From Odontesthes bonariensis (lineage: Eukaryota; Chordata; Actinopteri; Atheriniformes; Atherinopsidae): a DNA stretch of 64,000 bases. Position 1 is the stretch's first letter. Every line of letters begins with the position of its first letter. The stretch is from assembly GCF_027942865.1 (NCBI RefSeq), contig NC_134521.1, positions 19,966,449 to 20,030,448 of the forward strand, given 5' to 3'. This document shows, piece by piece, positions 38,232 through 53,400 of the stretch. A program made the translations under genes and the position numbers. Under the pieces are notes generated by a model. It did not search any database and had not been told where the DNA came from. It saw only the letters and a program-made list of their open reading frames with translations.

Positions 38232-38778
38232 CAGATAGTGGGCGTTGGTTAAATGACGACATTTCCACGAAATGACTGACCAAACTGCGTGCAGCCTAAT
38301 GAAGTTATTCAAGTGTTTTCACCCACTGTGAGTGGGCATACAGCTTTATTAGATATAATTTCAATATCTTCATTTGTCCTTCGTATAAAATCCTGATCTG
38401 CACACAGACTGGGACAAACGCACCTCAACTGAAATCAGGAAATACAAACTGTCTTTTGTTATAATGAGAGGTAAGATTTGTGTTGTACACACAGTAAAAC
38501 CTCATCTTCATTTCAGGTACATAAACGCGTTCTGTGTGCATTTTGCCGAACAATAACAAGAAGTTTACACAAGAGAGAAATCAAAGATATCATTTTTAAA
38601 TTAAAAGTCATCCAGAGAGCTTTGAACCACGGGCACACGCGACATAAATCTCAATTGAGTTGTATTATTCTCCAAAGCAGATGGGCTATCAACATGTATT
38701 TGTCTTGAACGAAAGGAGAAAATAATCATAATATTCAATATAAAATAATAATACACAATATTTAACAAAAACTGAGAC

Positions 38779-39901
38779 AAAACACAGAGGTAGTGTGTGA
38801 AAAACTAAGTGAACCCCATGATGCAAGAGCTTGTAGAACTACCTTTAGCAGCAATAAGTTGAAGTAATAATTTTCTCACATGGTTGTGGAGGAATCTTGG
38901 CTTTCTTCTTTTCAAACTCTTCTTTCCAACGTGGCTTCAGCTCATTGAGGTTTGCAGCATTGGTTTATGCACAGCTCTCTTAAGGTCCCACCACAGCATT
39001 TCAATCAGGCTGAGGTCTGGGCTTTGACTGGACCATTGCAACACCTTGATTCATTTATTTTTCAGATATTCTGTTGTAGATCTGCTGCTGTGTTTGGGAT
39101 CGTTGTCCTGTTGATGACCCAGTTTCAGCCAAGCTTTAGCTGTTAGACAGACGGCCTCACATCTGACTCTAGAATACTTTGGTATCCAGAGGAGTTCATG
39201 GTGGGCTCAATGACTGCAAGGTGTCCAGTTCCTGTGGCTGCAGAACAAGCCCAGATCATCAGCCCTCCACCAACGTGCTTGACAGCTGGTATGAGGTGTT
39301 TGTGCTGATATGCTGTGTTTGCTTTTCTCCAAACGTGCTGCTGAGCATTATGAGCAAACATCTCCACTTTGGTCTGGTCTGTCCAAGGAACATTGTTCCA
39401 GAAGTCTTGTGGTTTGTTCAGATGTAACTTTACAAACCTGAGCTGTGCTGCCATGTTCTTTTTAGAGAGAAGAGGCTTTCTCCTGCAACCCTTCCAAACA
39501 AGCCATACTTGTTCAGTCTTTTTCTAATTGTTCTGTCATGAACTTTAACATTTAACAAGCTAACTGAGGCCTGTAGAGTCTGAGATGTAGCTCTTGGGTT
39601 TTTGACCTTGGGGTGAACTTGCTGGGACGTCCACTCCTGGGAAGATTGACAGCTGTCCTGAAAGTTTTCCACCTGTGGACAATCTTTCACTCTGTAGAAT
39701 GATGGAAGATCATTGCTGCTGTCGTTCCTCCTTGGCATTGTGTTAATACACACCAAAAAAAATCTGCTTTTATGGAGCGGCTCACTTACTGATGATCAAT
39801 TAATCAGTGCATTGATCAGCAGTACCTGACTGCTACTTCCTCTCTTAATTCCTGTGGAAGCAGTAAGGGTTCATTTAGTTTTTCCACACACTGCTTCTGT
39901 G
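38779..39901 (-). mobile_element. Tc1-like element, defective, with terminal inverted repeats
   Basis: The left end reads 'AGTGTGTGAAAAACTAAGTG' and the right end 'CATTTAGTTTTTCCACACAC', which are inverted repeats of each other. The reverse strand carries a broken transposase: MPRRNDSSND at the start, then LLNVKVHDRTIRKRLNKYGL and FGRVAGESLFSLKRTWQHSS, and in another frame AAQLRFVKLHLNKPQDFW and WTDQTKVEMFAHNAQQHVW. The C-terminal catalytic part is missing. It is related to the + strand relic at 12530-13215 and lies between hyou1 and vps11. Confidence 0.88.
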
Positions 39902-40029
39902 TTTTAGCTTAGTTTTTGTTAAATAAATTCTTAGTTTTCATTTGAGGTTCCATTGACTTGATTTTAAGACCTGGTAGTGACCAGATGATCTTTTAAATTC
40001 AGTCCAGACACAAAAAAGCCTCAGAATTG

Positions 40030-40915
40030 GGAGGACATTCCCTTCACATCTTGACAATGCGACAATGCTTTTCTCCAGTTAAATGTACATAAAACTAAGG
40101 ACATGTGCATTGATTTCAGAAAAAAAGCCCCATAACACCAATCAAAAAACAGGTCAGACAGTAGACATCGTCGAAAATTACAAATATCTTGGGACTATTC
40201 TGGATAATAAGTTCAATTTCAACTGCCATTCAGAGAACCTGCAAAAAAGGGCCAGCAACGACTGTATTGTCTGAGAAAACTCCAAGTTTCAGATCGATAA
40301 GTCCCTGATGATCTTATTTTACAGATCATATATTGAATCTGTACTGACCTTCTCTCTCCTCTGCTGGTTTGGCAACCTTAACACAAGGTCCAAAAATGCA
40401 CTGAGCAGCGATAAAGACGAGCAACAAGATTCTGGGAGTTGAACATTGCACACTTACGGATCTGTTCAAGAGACAGATAATTAAGAGGGCTAATACCATT
40501 CTGTCTGACAGCTCCCATCCTTTACATTCTGAGTTCCAGTTTCTACCTTCTGGCCCCCGGCTCAGACTTCCTCGTATGAAGAGCAACAGGTACAAGCACT
40601 CCTTCGTCCCTGCAGCCATTTCCCTTTTGAACTCAGGACAGGGTAGGACGAGTCGTACCTGATTGGTTGATATTGTTTCTGTTTCTTGTCTCCATGTGGT
40701 GTTATTGATGTTGGCAAAAATTGATGATACGCACTGTTCGCACTTTCGCTACTTTGTAGGGGCTGTTACTGATGTTTTTGCACACTGTATTATCCCTCCC
40801 TGTTAGACTTTTAATTATATGTCTTTTATGTTTTATGTCCTTTTTACTTGCTGCAACACTAATTGCCCTACGGGGACACAAATAAAACTGAATCTGAATC
40901 TGAATCAACTTGCTC
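40030..40915 (+). mobile_element. L2/CR1-like LINE 3' portion
   Basis: Broken reading frames give the end of a non-LTR reverse transcriptase (KTKDMCIDFRKK..., VENYKYLGTILDNKFNFN). The 3' tail reads 'AATTGCCCTACGGGGACAC' followed by 'AATAAAACTGAATCTGAATC', the tail and terminal microsatellite common in fish L2-type LINEs. It is 5'-truncated and carries many stops. Confidence 0.8.
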
Positions 40916-41474
40916 AATAAATAGAAAAATCCTTGTGTAAAAGGAAAAAGCATTTAAAAAAACAAACAATAAAACAACAGGGTGGAGGAATTCGAACATC
41001 ATGAAGGGGTAAACCCATGTTGAAGTTTCCCAGAGGTCCAACCCATCAGCGCACATTTGATGAAAAAGTGTCACATTAAAATGAATATAAACAACTCGTG
41101 CCCCTCTATATGTGGTAGACTTCTGCAATGTAATACAGGAAGTTTTTAAAACACCCATAATGTTTCCACAAATTTAATTTGTTACTATTTTAATCTTTCA
41201 GAGTGTCAGGAGTAATCTCAGAAATGACAGAAGGTTGCACTGTTTTCGAGTGTTAAAACTCCAACAACCCCAACATTTAGTATGAGAGACGGTATTTTCT
41301 TCTCGTCCAGTGGAACACTTTTACACACAAAAGGTCCATCACAGGAACTGAAAGCATGCCTCTGCATTTGCTGATAAATTAGATGGTATCCAGTGCAGTG
41401 AAGCATGTGGTGGAGCGGTGACGTCAAGCGGGAGACAAAGCGGTGGCTCAGGCAGAGATTACAGCCTCAGACTT

Positions 41475-44400
41475 CTAGCTGTTTCTCTTGGTGTGGATGA
41501 GGAGGTCCCTCTGCAGGTTTACTTCGAGGTTCCCCACAGTTTTGCTACCAGGGGGGTCCGTGACCAGAGTCAGTTTGTTAAACACGCCACGACCGAAATA
41601 GTCGGCCACGACCGAGAAACCATCGTTGGAGCTGCGCAACTGAAAAAAAACAACCAAACAAACATAAAAACATCATCAACAGCAAAGGAAAAACTCAACT
41701 CCAGATGTGGGCAGCTGGCTTTTTGATCAAGTTAAAACAGAATGTAGGGGACTGTGACGCCTGACGCAACAACTTTCTTCTCTTACCTGTCGGTTGAAGT
41801 GGTCATGAAGGTCGCGCTTCTGGTCCTGAGCGCGCAGCATGTCCATTACTTTGCGGTTCTCCGGCGTGCAAGTAGGACACTCGGCCTCGCTCTCTGCGTA
41901 GCTTTCGAAGCAGTGCTGGTGAAAGGAGTGGCTGCACAGGAAGTGAACCGATGGAAGCTCCAGGGGGCTGTTGCACATGTTACACTTGGTCTTCTGGAAT
42001 ATCTTGGCACTGTGTGGAAACACTCAGTTCAGTTTGCGCAATTAAAACGGAGCCACTTGTGACCTCCACGGGTCACATCGGCTGCGCGACTCTTCATGCG
42101 ACTCACCTCGTTTTGAGTTCCTGGATCTCCGAACGAAGATGGGCGGTTTCCTCGCGGTACTGACAAATTTTGCGTTCATCTTCCTCGATCTGTTGGCTTT
42201 CTCTCTGCAGCTTGTTGATGAGGTAGTCCTTTATAACCGACAGAGTGGCTGTCGAGTTGTGTGCCAGTGTCTGCACAACTAGTCGGGAGAGAAATTAGAC
42301 ATGTAGTACTGGCCAGACGATCTTCTAAAAAGGTCATAATATCTGCATAGTACCAACAAGCTCATCACAAATGGATCATAATCCATACTCAAAAGGTATG
42401 AAGAGGCCCCAAAACACAGCTTTGGTTTTACTAAACTTCCCTAGAATACAATACAGATGAGAAATGTAAAAATAGCACACAGGAAACTATGCAAACTCGG
42501 ACCATCCTGGCATCAAGTTTCTCAAGTTACAGCCGTGCAAAAAGTCTGGAGCCACCCCTCATTTACATATTACCGAGAAAGCAGGAAAAAGGTGCAGGTT
42601 TTCAGGAATAGTTCTCCAGGCTTCTTGAAGGACATCCCAAAGCTCTTCTTTGGATGTGGGCTGCCTTTTGTTCCGTTCTCTGTCAGGATGATCCCACACT
42701 GCTTCAGTAATGTTGAGGTCCGGGCTCTGGGGAGGATTCATCCCTCCATCAGACCTGTTGCCACTGATTTTCAGTCCACTTCTTGTGTCAGTTGGCATAG
42801 CTCAGCCTTTTCTCCCTGTTTCCCTTCCTTAAGAATGGCTTTTTGACAGCCACCCTTCCATGGAGACCATTTCTGATGAGGCTTGGGCCAACAGTTCTTT
42901 GGGGACTTTGGGAATCACCTTGTTGCTGCATAAAATACTATTTTCTGTCTGTCAAACTGTGTTATCTTTGGTGCTTTTCATAGATGCAACTAAAGAAATG
43001 GGAACAAATGATGTGTCTTTGTAACAGGCTGCGAGTAACAAAGTGCCCAAAGATACAATTTGAAATAGCTTCTTTGCTAAGTTGTCTGTTATGTGTAGAC
43101 ACAACACTGGTTCATCCCTTGAGTTAGGAGCCTTTTTTTATACTTGAATGATCCACAGGTCAGAGTTAAATGGCTTCACAAACAAACAAACACATTCTTC
43201 TGAAAATGTTCAGGTACAAGAACTGACATTAAAGCAGCCGATGTCCAAAGAAAAACTTTGCTTAAGACCACTTTAACATGATTACAAGAAAGTGTGGCTG
43301 CTTGGAAGCAAAATATAAAGAAAAGAAGGGGTGGTTCAAGATTTTTCTGCAGTTTTCTGCACTCTCCTCACGAGTTGGATGCGTTCATGCATCTGTCGGC
43401 TTCACGGTTCAACAAACAACTTCTGCAGCGGTGATGTCAGGTGAGTGAGCTTTCCCATGACATGACAAACAGCCTTTAGCACAGACTAGCGGTGTGCTTG
43501 AGGTACTGCTGCATGACATTTAGGGTCCAATCAAACACGCTCCCGATGGTACAGCATGACACTGCAAGGTGGAATAATGTTGATGCTGATTTGAGATGAA
43601 CAATTTGGTCCGATTTGGTTTGATTCAAAGATCTTGAGCTGTTACGGAATCTCCCCATCATTTTCAGTCCAGTGAGAGGAACTTTGCCCCATCTGTGCTG
43701 GACTGTTTTGGGGATATCATCGTGGTTTCTTTCAGCCATACAAACCTGTTGCCCCACTGAGGTAAAGATGAATAATACATTCTGAACACCGACCAATATT
43801 TGGAGTTTTTGTAGGTTTATCCTTCCACAGCTGACTTTTGGTATTTATTGGGGAACATCCTGCTGTTTTTCCATTTTAAAGAAAGGGTTTTAAGTCAAAG
43901 TTTCACCTCATGAGAGCAGGATGACCATTTTGAAGATGCTAAAGTTTTCAAAACAAAATCCTGCGTTATGAAATAAGATGTGGACCAGCTTACCGAGTAA
44001 TGGGGGCATCAGGTTTTTCTTATCAATGTGTTGCAGGACCTCACTGATATAGGCCTTGCAGTCTTCTTCTTTCCTGGCAAAATATCCAAGTGCCTGCTCC
44101 CAGAGGCAACCCTCGTTGTCTCCATAACGCTTGCAGGCTTCCACCACTTTCTCATACTCCTCATTCTGCATGTGGTAGTGCATGATTTGCTGGTACCTGC
44201 AGAGAAATGGAAATAATGTCCAAGAATTATTTCATTGAGCGCGCTTTAGGAGCTCTTAGTTCAGGACACCTGCTCCATCGGGCAATCTGGACACAGATCG
44301 GCATCTTTGTTTAATGACATCAACGAAGAAGAAAAAAGTCGGATTTCAGTGATTTGGTGCTTTCACCATAACTCTCTCGAGTCGACTCAGAATGGTGATT

Positions 44401-47400
44401 AAAAAAAAAAAAATTAAAAAAAGACACGCTGATCCCCTCGTTTATCAGGTCCGAGAGGATTGCCTCACCTGTTTTCCACCCCATCCTTCTGAGTGTGTAT
44501 ATACTCCTGGTTTTTAGTCCCTCGTGGGATTATCTCTTGTTTAATGCTCATGTGGCATCCTTTCGTCTTCCCTGTTATTTTTTCCCCTGCGATTTTCACG
44601 TTGTTTCTCTGTGGATCTTCAGTTGTTCTTAAAATAATCTCTAAAAAAATAAATAAATAAATCATCTGCCAGCTAAACCTAAGTCTTCTCTCCGTTGTGT
44701 GGATTTGGGTCCACTCCTCGGGAAGTTTTTTTTATTTTTTATTTTTATGGGCTTTTTATGCCTTTAATGGACAGAACAGTTCAAGAGAGACAGGAAGCAG
44801 GGCGCAGAGAGAGGGGGAAAGACATGCAGCAAAGGGCCGTTCGATGCGGGACTCAAACCGGGGCCAGTTGCAACGAGGACTGTAGCCTCTATTTAATATT
44901 TCTACTCTACTTTAATATTTAAACTTAGGGTTAGAGTTAGTTTTTTCTATATATACGGAGCTCCAGATCCATCAATGTGATAGGTCAACCCTGCCCGTTT
45001 GTTGGAAAATTTGAGTTAATAACCAGCGCCGTAATCCCACTCAGTGCTATGTTAGGGTTCGTGAAGGCTGATAACAAGAAGACATGTTGAACCTTAGTTT
45101 CAATTACAACCGCAGCAGATATTGTGAGGGTATTTTACGTCACAATGGGATTCTTTTTCACGCCGACCGGCTCTATACATATTCAGAGTCTCATGGATCT
45201 GTTCTACTTACAGTTTGCCCTTCTCATAGAGGTAGAGGACACCTTCTTTGAAGTTGTGCATCTGGCAGAGCACCAGGGCCTTATCAAACACCGTGTTGTC
45301 ACTCCTCAGCAACGACAGAGCTTCCCCCTGCAGGACCTTTTTTCTCTGCCAAACATATGCATCAGAAACAATCATTAAAAAGACTGAAGTCATTTGCAGA
45401 TTTTTTTTGCTAATCTTGAATGGCATGATCGAATTACCAGGGCAGCATTCATGACTATGTTGTGTGTTTTACACTGACCTGGAGGACTTGTTCGTGTGCC
45501 CAGTCTTGCAGTCGGAGCTCCAGCAGTGTGTCGTACACACCCTGGGGAGAACGGGGGTCAACCTCGATCATGTGCTCCAGAAAGGCTTTCAGCTCTCGAG
45601 GGTTGTTGGCAAAAATTGGGATGAATTCCTCCGAGTTCGCCTTAAACCAGAACGAATTTGGATGAGTCATATTTCTGACAAATACATGATCTAAAAATAG
45701 ATGAATAGATCGGAGAATGACGGTACCGCTGGCTGACCTTGTTGACCCGACTCCTGTCCAGACTGTCTTTTTCTAAATTGTCTCCACTGGGTTGGTAGTT
45801 GGTGCACAAGCCCTTTAGGAGCAACGTGGTGCCTTCAGGAACATGGTGCATCAGCGTCTTGCCGTAACGCTTCATGTTGCTTTCAGCTTGTTCAAAAGGC
45901 AGACGGCCGATGTATCGCAGCCCCTCCTGATAGTTCTTTAGGAGGGAAACAGGATATGTGAGCTACTGTACAGGCCAAATGCTGCTGAGGTCGACTGAGA
46001 TGTAGCTCGTTGGGGTTGGGCTGGGTCTGAAAACCATCCTTGAGGTATTACAAATTTATGTTTTAAAGGGGATATTTTATGAAAAAAGAAAATCTGTTTT
46101 TCCTGTGCGTCGGAGCAAATTCCTTATTTGATTGTCTGACGTAACAACTATTCATTAATTCAGAGAGCGGCTCAGATCTGCGGTGGAGTTCTTCGTCACA
46201 CTCCCAGCTCAGAGTACAAATATCAGGCCATCTCATCTTTTTCTCCACCCAACTTCGACTCCAGCTGCAGTCACTGCACCTCCAAATGGGAAGTCCAATC
46301 TTCCTCCTATCATCTGTTATTCAATCTACTAAACTCGAGAAAGAAAGTAGATCATAACGACCGAACAGGTCTCCGATTGAGCTTTTACCTCCTGGAATTT
46401 GTCTGTGGTCCAATTGAAGACGAGTGAAATGTGAGAATTTGAGAATAAATCTGCTTGAAAAAGGCTTGAAATAAATCAAAACCGTTGTATAAAATCGTGT
46501 AAGCAAGCAAAGCCTTCGTCAACTGGAGTGAGTTTATGGTCCATTTCATGCAGTCCAGGGATCTGTGTACCAATGTAATCACATCTCAAACGTTAAAATC
46601 AAGTTCTGACTCGTATTGGTTCGTCTTTACACCCCAAGTTAAGACTCTGTCTACGTCTTGTTGTGTTAAATCCACATTTTCATCTTCAGTCACCTGCATT
46701 TTGTCCAGTCAGGTCACAACCAATTCAACACATCGAAAAATGTAGTTTACAGTTTTACCTTGAGGTCCTCCAGCTGGATTTTCAGGTACCATTCGTGGTG
46801 TTTGTGCCTTTCAGCCAAAAACACAGCGTGGCTGTGGTACCCAGCCTGACGGAGAACCTTGATGGCGATCTCGACGTCAAAATGGACCTCGGTTTCACTG
46901 CTCTGTTGAAACACAACCAGCTTTCAGTGACTTATCCATTCGGATCTGTTTGTGCTGTCACGGAAAACCACAAAACAATTGTGACAGACCACACAAGTGT
47001 GACAGACTGCTAATAATTATCATCACCTTGATGAACTCCTCCAGCTTGGAGCTGTCCTTTAGCTTGGTGTAACAGTTCAGCAGCAGCGTGGTGTGGTCGG
47101 CGTTAGCCAGCGACTGCCTGTGAAGGGCTTGTAGGTAAGCGGTCAGGTTGTGGATCCTCTGTGCGTCCAGGAACTTCCTGATAACGTACGAAGGCTCCAG
47201 CTTCCCAATGGTGCTGAGGGAGAAACGCAACAAGAGATGGTCGTTGAGCTAAATCAAACACGATTAGTGTTTCAGTAAGATATGTGAAGCGATCCAATTA
47301 CCGGATGTACTGCTGGATGGCGCCATCATGATCTCCCTTCAAGTACAGGTGATCTCCATACTGTCGGAAGATCTCTGATAGTCCATCACTGTCCAAGTGC

Positions 47401-50400
47401 TGGCTCTTAGCCAGGTTTATGGCCATCACAAACAGGTTCTTCTTAAACAGCATCTTAAAAGACAAACAGGCGTCAGCCCCCCCCCGCCGCCTGATCCACA
47501 GCGACAATCGTGACGTTTATCATTTATCATGACAAAAACACGATTATAGACTCACCTCCAGTTTGGTCTGCGTGTCTTTCTCCTGGAGAACGAACATCTT
47601 TCCATCTCTGGTCAGAATGTAGAAGGAGCCCCACTCTGCCACCACGTCAACGACGTCATCAAAGCAAGCGCTGTAGGCGATGAACTTGTTGTCCAGGTCG
47701 TAGATGGTTAAAATCTGTTTCTCTGTGGGCGAGCTCTCACCGCTGACGAACCCCGATCTGGGTTCAAAACAAAACGCCGTCAACACTCTCAAAGGAAACT
47801 CAGGAGACTTTCAGTTGTTCTGGAGGGATTTTTGTGAGCTCGTCAATGATCATCTGACCGAGTTGTGGGACTAAAACTTCGGACGTTCGCTGTCCTCCCC
47901 AACTGCCCTCTGTGGGGTGAAACTTTCAAGCATGTTGCACATATTAATAATAATAATAATAATAATTGATTCTCAGCCCACTTTAAGACAGTGTTGAATC
48001 ACACACTCTGGTGTATTTTCTCATGGATCAGCTGAGGGGTTTCATCTGGAATATCTACATTTTAAAAATGTGGAAGATAAATGGATGACCACATTGAGCC
48101 GACTCCCCTTATTGATTTTTTCCCTTTATTCCGGCGTGTTTTTTTATTGAGCTTTCTGATCAAATTAAGGCTGTTTTTCAGTTAACAAGGTCTTTACTGA
48201 TACTACAGACATCAATGAGCCCAGCCAGAGATAATTTCTTTTGCATTCAGTTTCACCATGATGACATGCTGTTTTGACTGTAATATTTGCAAATGGCTTT
48301 AATGCTTTATTGTCCGTTCTATAGATGGATTAACATGGTAAAGCTAACCAGAGCCGTGTCAATGCGCTGATATGAGCTTTGCTGCACGAACAGTGAAGCA
48401 AAATAACATGTCATTTGTGATACTATTCATCTTGAAATGATATCATTAACATTAAATTTGGACTGATGATAACCCTCATTTCTTTATATTTTTGCCTACA
48501 AGCAGCCAGACTTTCTCGTAATCTTTTAAAGTGGTCTTGAGCAATAGTTCTACAGGCTTTCTGAAGGTCTTTCAAAGTTTTTCTTTGGACATTTTCTGCT
48601 TTTTCACTCATTTTCAGTCCAGTCCTTGTAGCTGAACATTTTCAGAGGAATCATTCAAGCATGAAAGGCTCCTAACTCAAGGGATGAACAAGTGTTGTGT
48701 CTACACATAGCAGACCACTTAGCAAAGAATCCGTTTTTAAATAGTATCTTTAGACACTTTGTTACCAGCAGCCTGTCACAAAGACACATCATTTGTTCCC
48801 ATTTCTTTAGTTGCATCTATGAAAAGCACCAAAGATAACACAGTTTGACAGACAGAAAATAGTATTTTTGCTCCAACAAGGTGATTCCCAAAGAGCTATT
48901 AGATGAAAACTTGGCATATCTCAGCATGGTGTGCAGTGTGTCCTTAATACATTTGAGGAAACTGGACAAGTAGAGGACAAAAGAAGAAGAGTCAGGCCTA
49001 AAAAACTATCTACAGCAGATGAACAGTATCTGAAAGTGACGTCCTTAAGAAAGAGGAAAGAATCCAGCAAAGACCTGACACAGGACCTGAACCTTCAGTT
49101 GATTCATCTACTGTTGGCCCAAGCCTCATCAGAAATGGTCTCCATGGAAGGGTGGCCGTCAAGAAGCCGTTCTTAAGGAAGGGAAACAGGGAGAAAAGGC
49201 TGAGCTATGCCAAATGACACAAGAAGTGGACTGAAAATCAGTGGCAACAGGTCTGATGGAGGGATGAATCCTCCCCAGAGCCCGGACCTCAACATTACTG
49301 AAGCAGTGTGGGATCATCCTGACAGAGAACGGAACAAAAGGCAGCCGACATCCAAAGAAGAGCTTTGGGATGTCCTTCAAGAAGCTTGCAGAACTATTCC
49401 TGAAGACTACATAAAGAAATGACAGAAAGCTGGTCTAAGAGGGTTCAGACTGTGTTGGAGAATAAAGGAGCTCAGACCAAATATTGAGTTTCAAGCTAAA
49501 TAGAAATGTTAAAATGATTCTGCCTTAACAAACAAAAACTTCTAATTGTCTAATTGCAGTAATTTTAAATGTCACATTACTGCGACCACACATACATATT
49601 TCATCATGTGAATATCTACGACATCACACAAAACCGATTTGTTCAGTGTTGTCCTTACTTGTTGGGTGACTTTGCATCTCTGATGAGTAAGAACAAATAT
49701 CCACGGTGCCAGTGAGCCAACAGCTTCTGCCCATCAAAAGCAAAGCAGGGTCCTCGTTCATCAGGCTGGTACAGGTACACACATTCATCCCCAGCCACAA
49801 TGAACTGGGAATCCTGGGACGGATCTGCCAGAGATGAGCAGTACAGCGCACAGCCATGTGAGTCCAGCTCCACTTTAGGATACTCCTTGATGGACAGGGT
49901 GTAGCACTGAGCAAGGGAAGACAAGCAGGAGTCAGAGAATACTTGCTGTTTATATTGACAAATACTGAATGGATGATGACGCAACAAGACTTACAAAGAC
50001 TTTCTCCAAAGTGGCGACAAACAAATGTGTAACTTTTGCCATTTGGCGGAAGGCGAGGCCTGTGACTGGACTACTTCCCTCGTGCAGAGTGAGAGTTTTA
50101 CTGTGACGGTCTCTGGTGATATCGCCTTTGGTCAAAACGACACTGCCATCTGTGAAGGCTGTCAAGAAACACGCCAGAGTTACGAGCAATGAAAGAGAAC
50201 CGTTTAGTCCAGCTGCGGTCAGTGGGCGAGAACCGGATTGCTTCTTTAGGTCTTACCGATAGCCATGAAGTTGAGGTTTTCGTGCACGCTGAGGCAAGAC
50301 ACTTCGGTCGGTTTGTTGCCAGGTATTGCAGGAAAAATCCTGGTGCAGAGTGGATTCCCACTGTCTCTCTTGTCCAGGTTCCAGACCTTTACCTGTGAAG

Positions 50401-53400
50401 TAAATCGCAGGTTCAGCTTGGTGGCGAATTCACCCGATTAGACCTGATAAAACACGTGTGCATCTCTCTCAGACCAGAGGGGTGTGCTTCAAAGCGAGAG
50501 TAACAGCTTTGTTCAGCAGTGAAAGTGAAAGAGTTTTCAGTGTCACAGAGGTGTCTCTTTCTGGCCCTGTTACATCAACAAGGTATCCAAGGCTGAAAAG
50601 TAGCAATGGACAGCACGGATTTAAAAAAAAAACAAAAAAAAACGTTACACACTTTTATGTACACATCGCACCATTTCTGTGAGATTTCAGTGCTCCGTCC
50701 TTTCAATCCTTTTATTCAGAACCATTTCTCAGACAGCAAAATCAGACCGAAACAACATTTACATTTGACATCGAAACTGCACGACTGCGCGGTCGAGGGG
50801 GAGGAGGATGGGTGAGGGAAGGTCAGTGGTCAGTGGGGGGGGGAGTAATGTTTATCACACTCACTTCACTTCACGATTGTGTCTTTTCTTTCAATCTATC
50901 CAAATAAAACAAAAAACAAAAAAAACAAGTATAAATTCTACATGGATGCCTCACACTGTAACCTGACTGAAAGCATCCGATTGGGGTTTCCTGTCAAATA
51001 ATCCACAATCCAACCGTCATCCTAAAAGCTGGTCGGCACAGACGCCGATCAAGTGCTGGCGTTTTAATCGCCATCATCTTTTCAGTTTTTAATCTATTAA
51101 AACGTTTGAAATCTGAACGAAACATTCACCATTTTGTCTGGAACGGTTGAGGGAACACATGATAATTAAAAGCTGTTGAGCTGTAAGTTACGCCGCAGGG
51201 AGAAACTCAGTGACCATGTGTTTCTCTCTACGTCGTTGTGCCAAAGTCTGACAAGTCTTCTGATGTTAGATGAAACACAGATCAGAAAACGTGCTCATAT
51301 TCTGAGCATATTCAATCAATGATACGCATCTCTCTTCGATCGGGTTTAAAATAAATACAGATGATTTTGACTTCATCACTGGACATTTCTTGAGTATAAA
51401 GTTAAAGGTGTCAGAGCTTTGTGCAGCTAAACATCAACAGCAGGCAGATTATTGACTGCAGTCCTCTCGCCTGAATGCAGCAGCGTCGCTGCTCTCTGCG
51501 GTCGGGACTTTTATCGTCTTCGCAAATCCATTCATACGACCTTTTCAGGAACGAGGCGTCAGTTAATCACTGTATTTTATCAATGTCAGTTCCACAGTGA
51601 CAGCATACAAACATACATACATCACCGCCTCATTATTGTCCAAAATACTTGAAGTGACGATCCAAAGGTTGCCATCATATGATCATACATATGATCAGCA
51701 GAAACTGTCGGTAATCGACAGAAACAACCACCTCATTCTGAAGGTTGTCCCAGAAATCACAACTAAAGATCTGATCGGGTCTCACCCAAAACTGGCGATA
51801 TTGAAGACTGGTTCTGAATTGATTTATGTTGCTCTGACCTCCATAGACTGAGACTGGTGTCTCACTTCTTCAGTATGGTGAGACAGTAACTGTACATTTA
51901 CACGTAGACGTAGAAAAAGTCCTCTTAACAAGGTTAGCACTTCCAACATCTTGTTCGTGTCTTGGGTTGCCATAGTTTAAAAAAAAAAAAAAAAAACAGC
52001 ACCAAATAACAACAAATGTAATCTCAATCCAATTCCTCGTAATCCAGTCAAATGAATTTAATTCCAAATTAGTCCAATGTTTTTTAACACTTAAACCTTA
52101 GATCTGAATGCCTCAAAATCACCAACTGCTGTGTGTTTGGGGCGTGTCTACAACAGGGCCACACTTACGAGGGGGTTTATTCCGTGCTCGTCCTGCCCCA
52201 CCGACACAAGGATACTGTGCTGTTTCAGCTGGTAGAGGTGTGTTACCCGCAGCTTGTAGGCCTGAAAGGACATCAGCTGCAGGGAGCGCGTCAAGAGCCA
52301 GATTTTGCCATCCATATGTAATATGACAGAGGTTAAGATCAAATTACAGGAAGACATGTATGGCAACTCAAAACACAGAAAAGACACAGTTATTGCAGTT
52401 TTAAATTCAAATAAAAGCAACTTGCTCACATATACTTGCATGTCACAAGTATGTGATACAGCAAACCAAGCAAGTTATGAAAAGAAACAGTTGCGGCTTA
52501 TTTTAGAAAGATATTCTCAAATAGCCCGGAAAAACGTACCTCATAAACTGCGAATCAGTCACAAAAGCATCACAGGCATCTTCACTAGTTTCATCAACAA
52601 TTCGGCCTATTTATCTAAAGGGGAAAACTAGCCCCAGAGTAGTCTGGTATCATCGCATGCACCATACTGAACATGAACCAGAGGAAGCAAAAGGAGAGAA
52701 TTATCTGCTTGGACAGAAAACTATAGATTAGCAAGTCAACAATAAAGGCTATAGGACCATCTCCAAGCAACTCTGTGCGTCTTTAACTACAGTTACAAAT
52801 ATTATTCAGAAGTATAAGCTCCAGGTAACGGCAGCCAACCTCTCAGGACGTGGCCGTGAGGCAGGTTGATCGGGGGGGTAGTGCAGGTGGTGGAAAACAG
52901 GCTAAGGAAAACATCTGGCGTCTGTTTCACAAAGCAGGTTCAACAAACTCTGAGTCTAATCCTGAACTCTGAGTTGATCTACTCTGGTTTCCCCTTGAGT
53001 TTTGCGCGTGCACCACAACTTTAAAAAGCCAGCATCAATGGAGCCCCGATTCAACGAGTCACCATGGCAACGGGGAAGAGGAGGGGCAACGTTTTTCACC
53101 AACCTCGAATTGGAAATCTTAATGCGCTCATACGGCGAGTTTCAATACGTTTTTAGAAATAAGTGCAACACCGCTGCAGCAGCAAAAGTGTAAGTTTAAA
53201 TGTAGTCCTTTGCAATCACAATAATATAACTGGGAAAACTGCTTGAATGGTAGCCCATTCATTTATTTTATTTAGGTGCAATCCCGCGGGGGAGAAGCGC
53301 TCTTGGCTGCAGTTTAAGATGAAATATAAAAACATTGTTCAAACAGATGAGACCTCGGCATGGAGGTACCTCATTTTGATCAAGTTTTACACTGTAAAGT

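Noticed and set aside
37953-38312. 119-codon reverse-strand open frame overlapping the ERSE-II cluster
   Set aside because: It has no domain and no donor or acceptor in phase, and the region reads better as promoter DNA.
44840-44875. Possible tRNA gene from the B-box-like GGTTTGAGTCC on the reverse strand
   Set aside because: No cloverleaf or A box at the right distance was found. The surrounding text is a SINE-like repeat.
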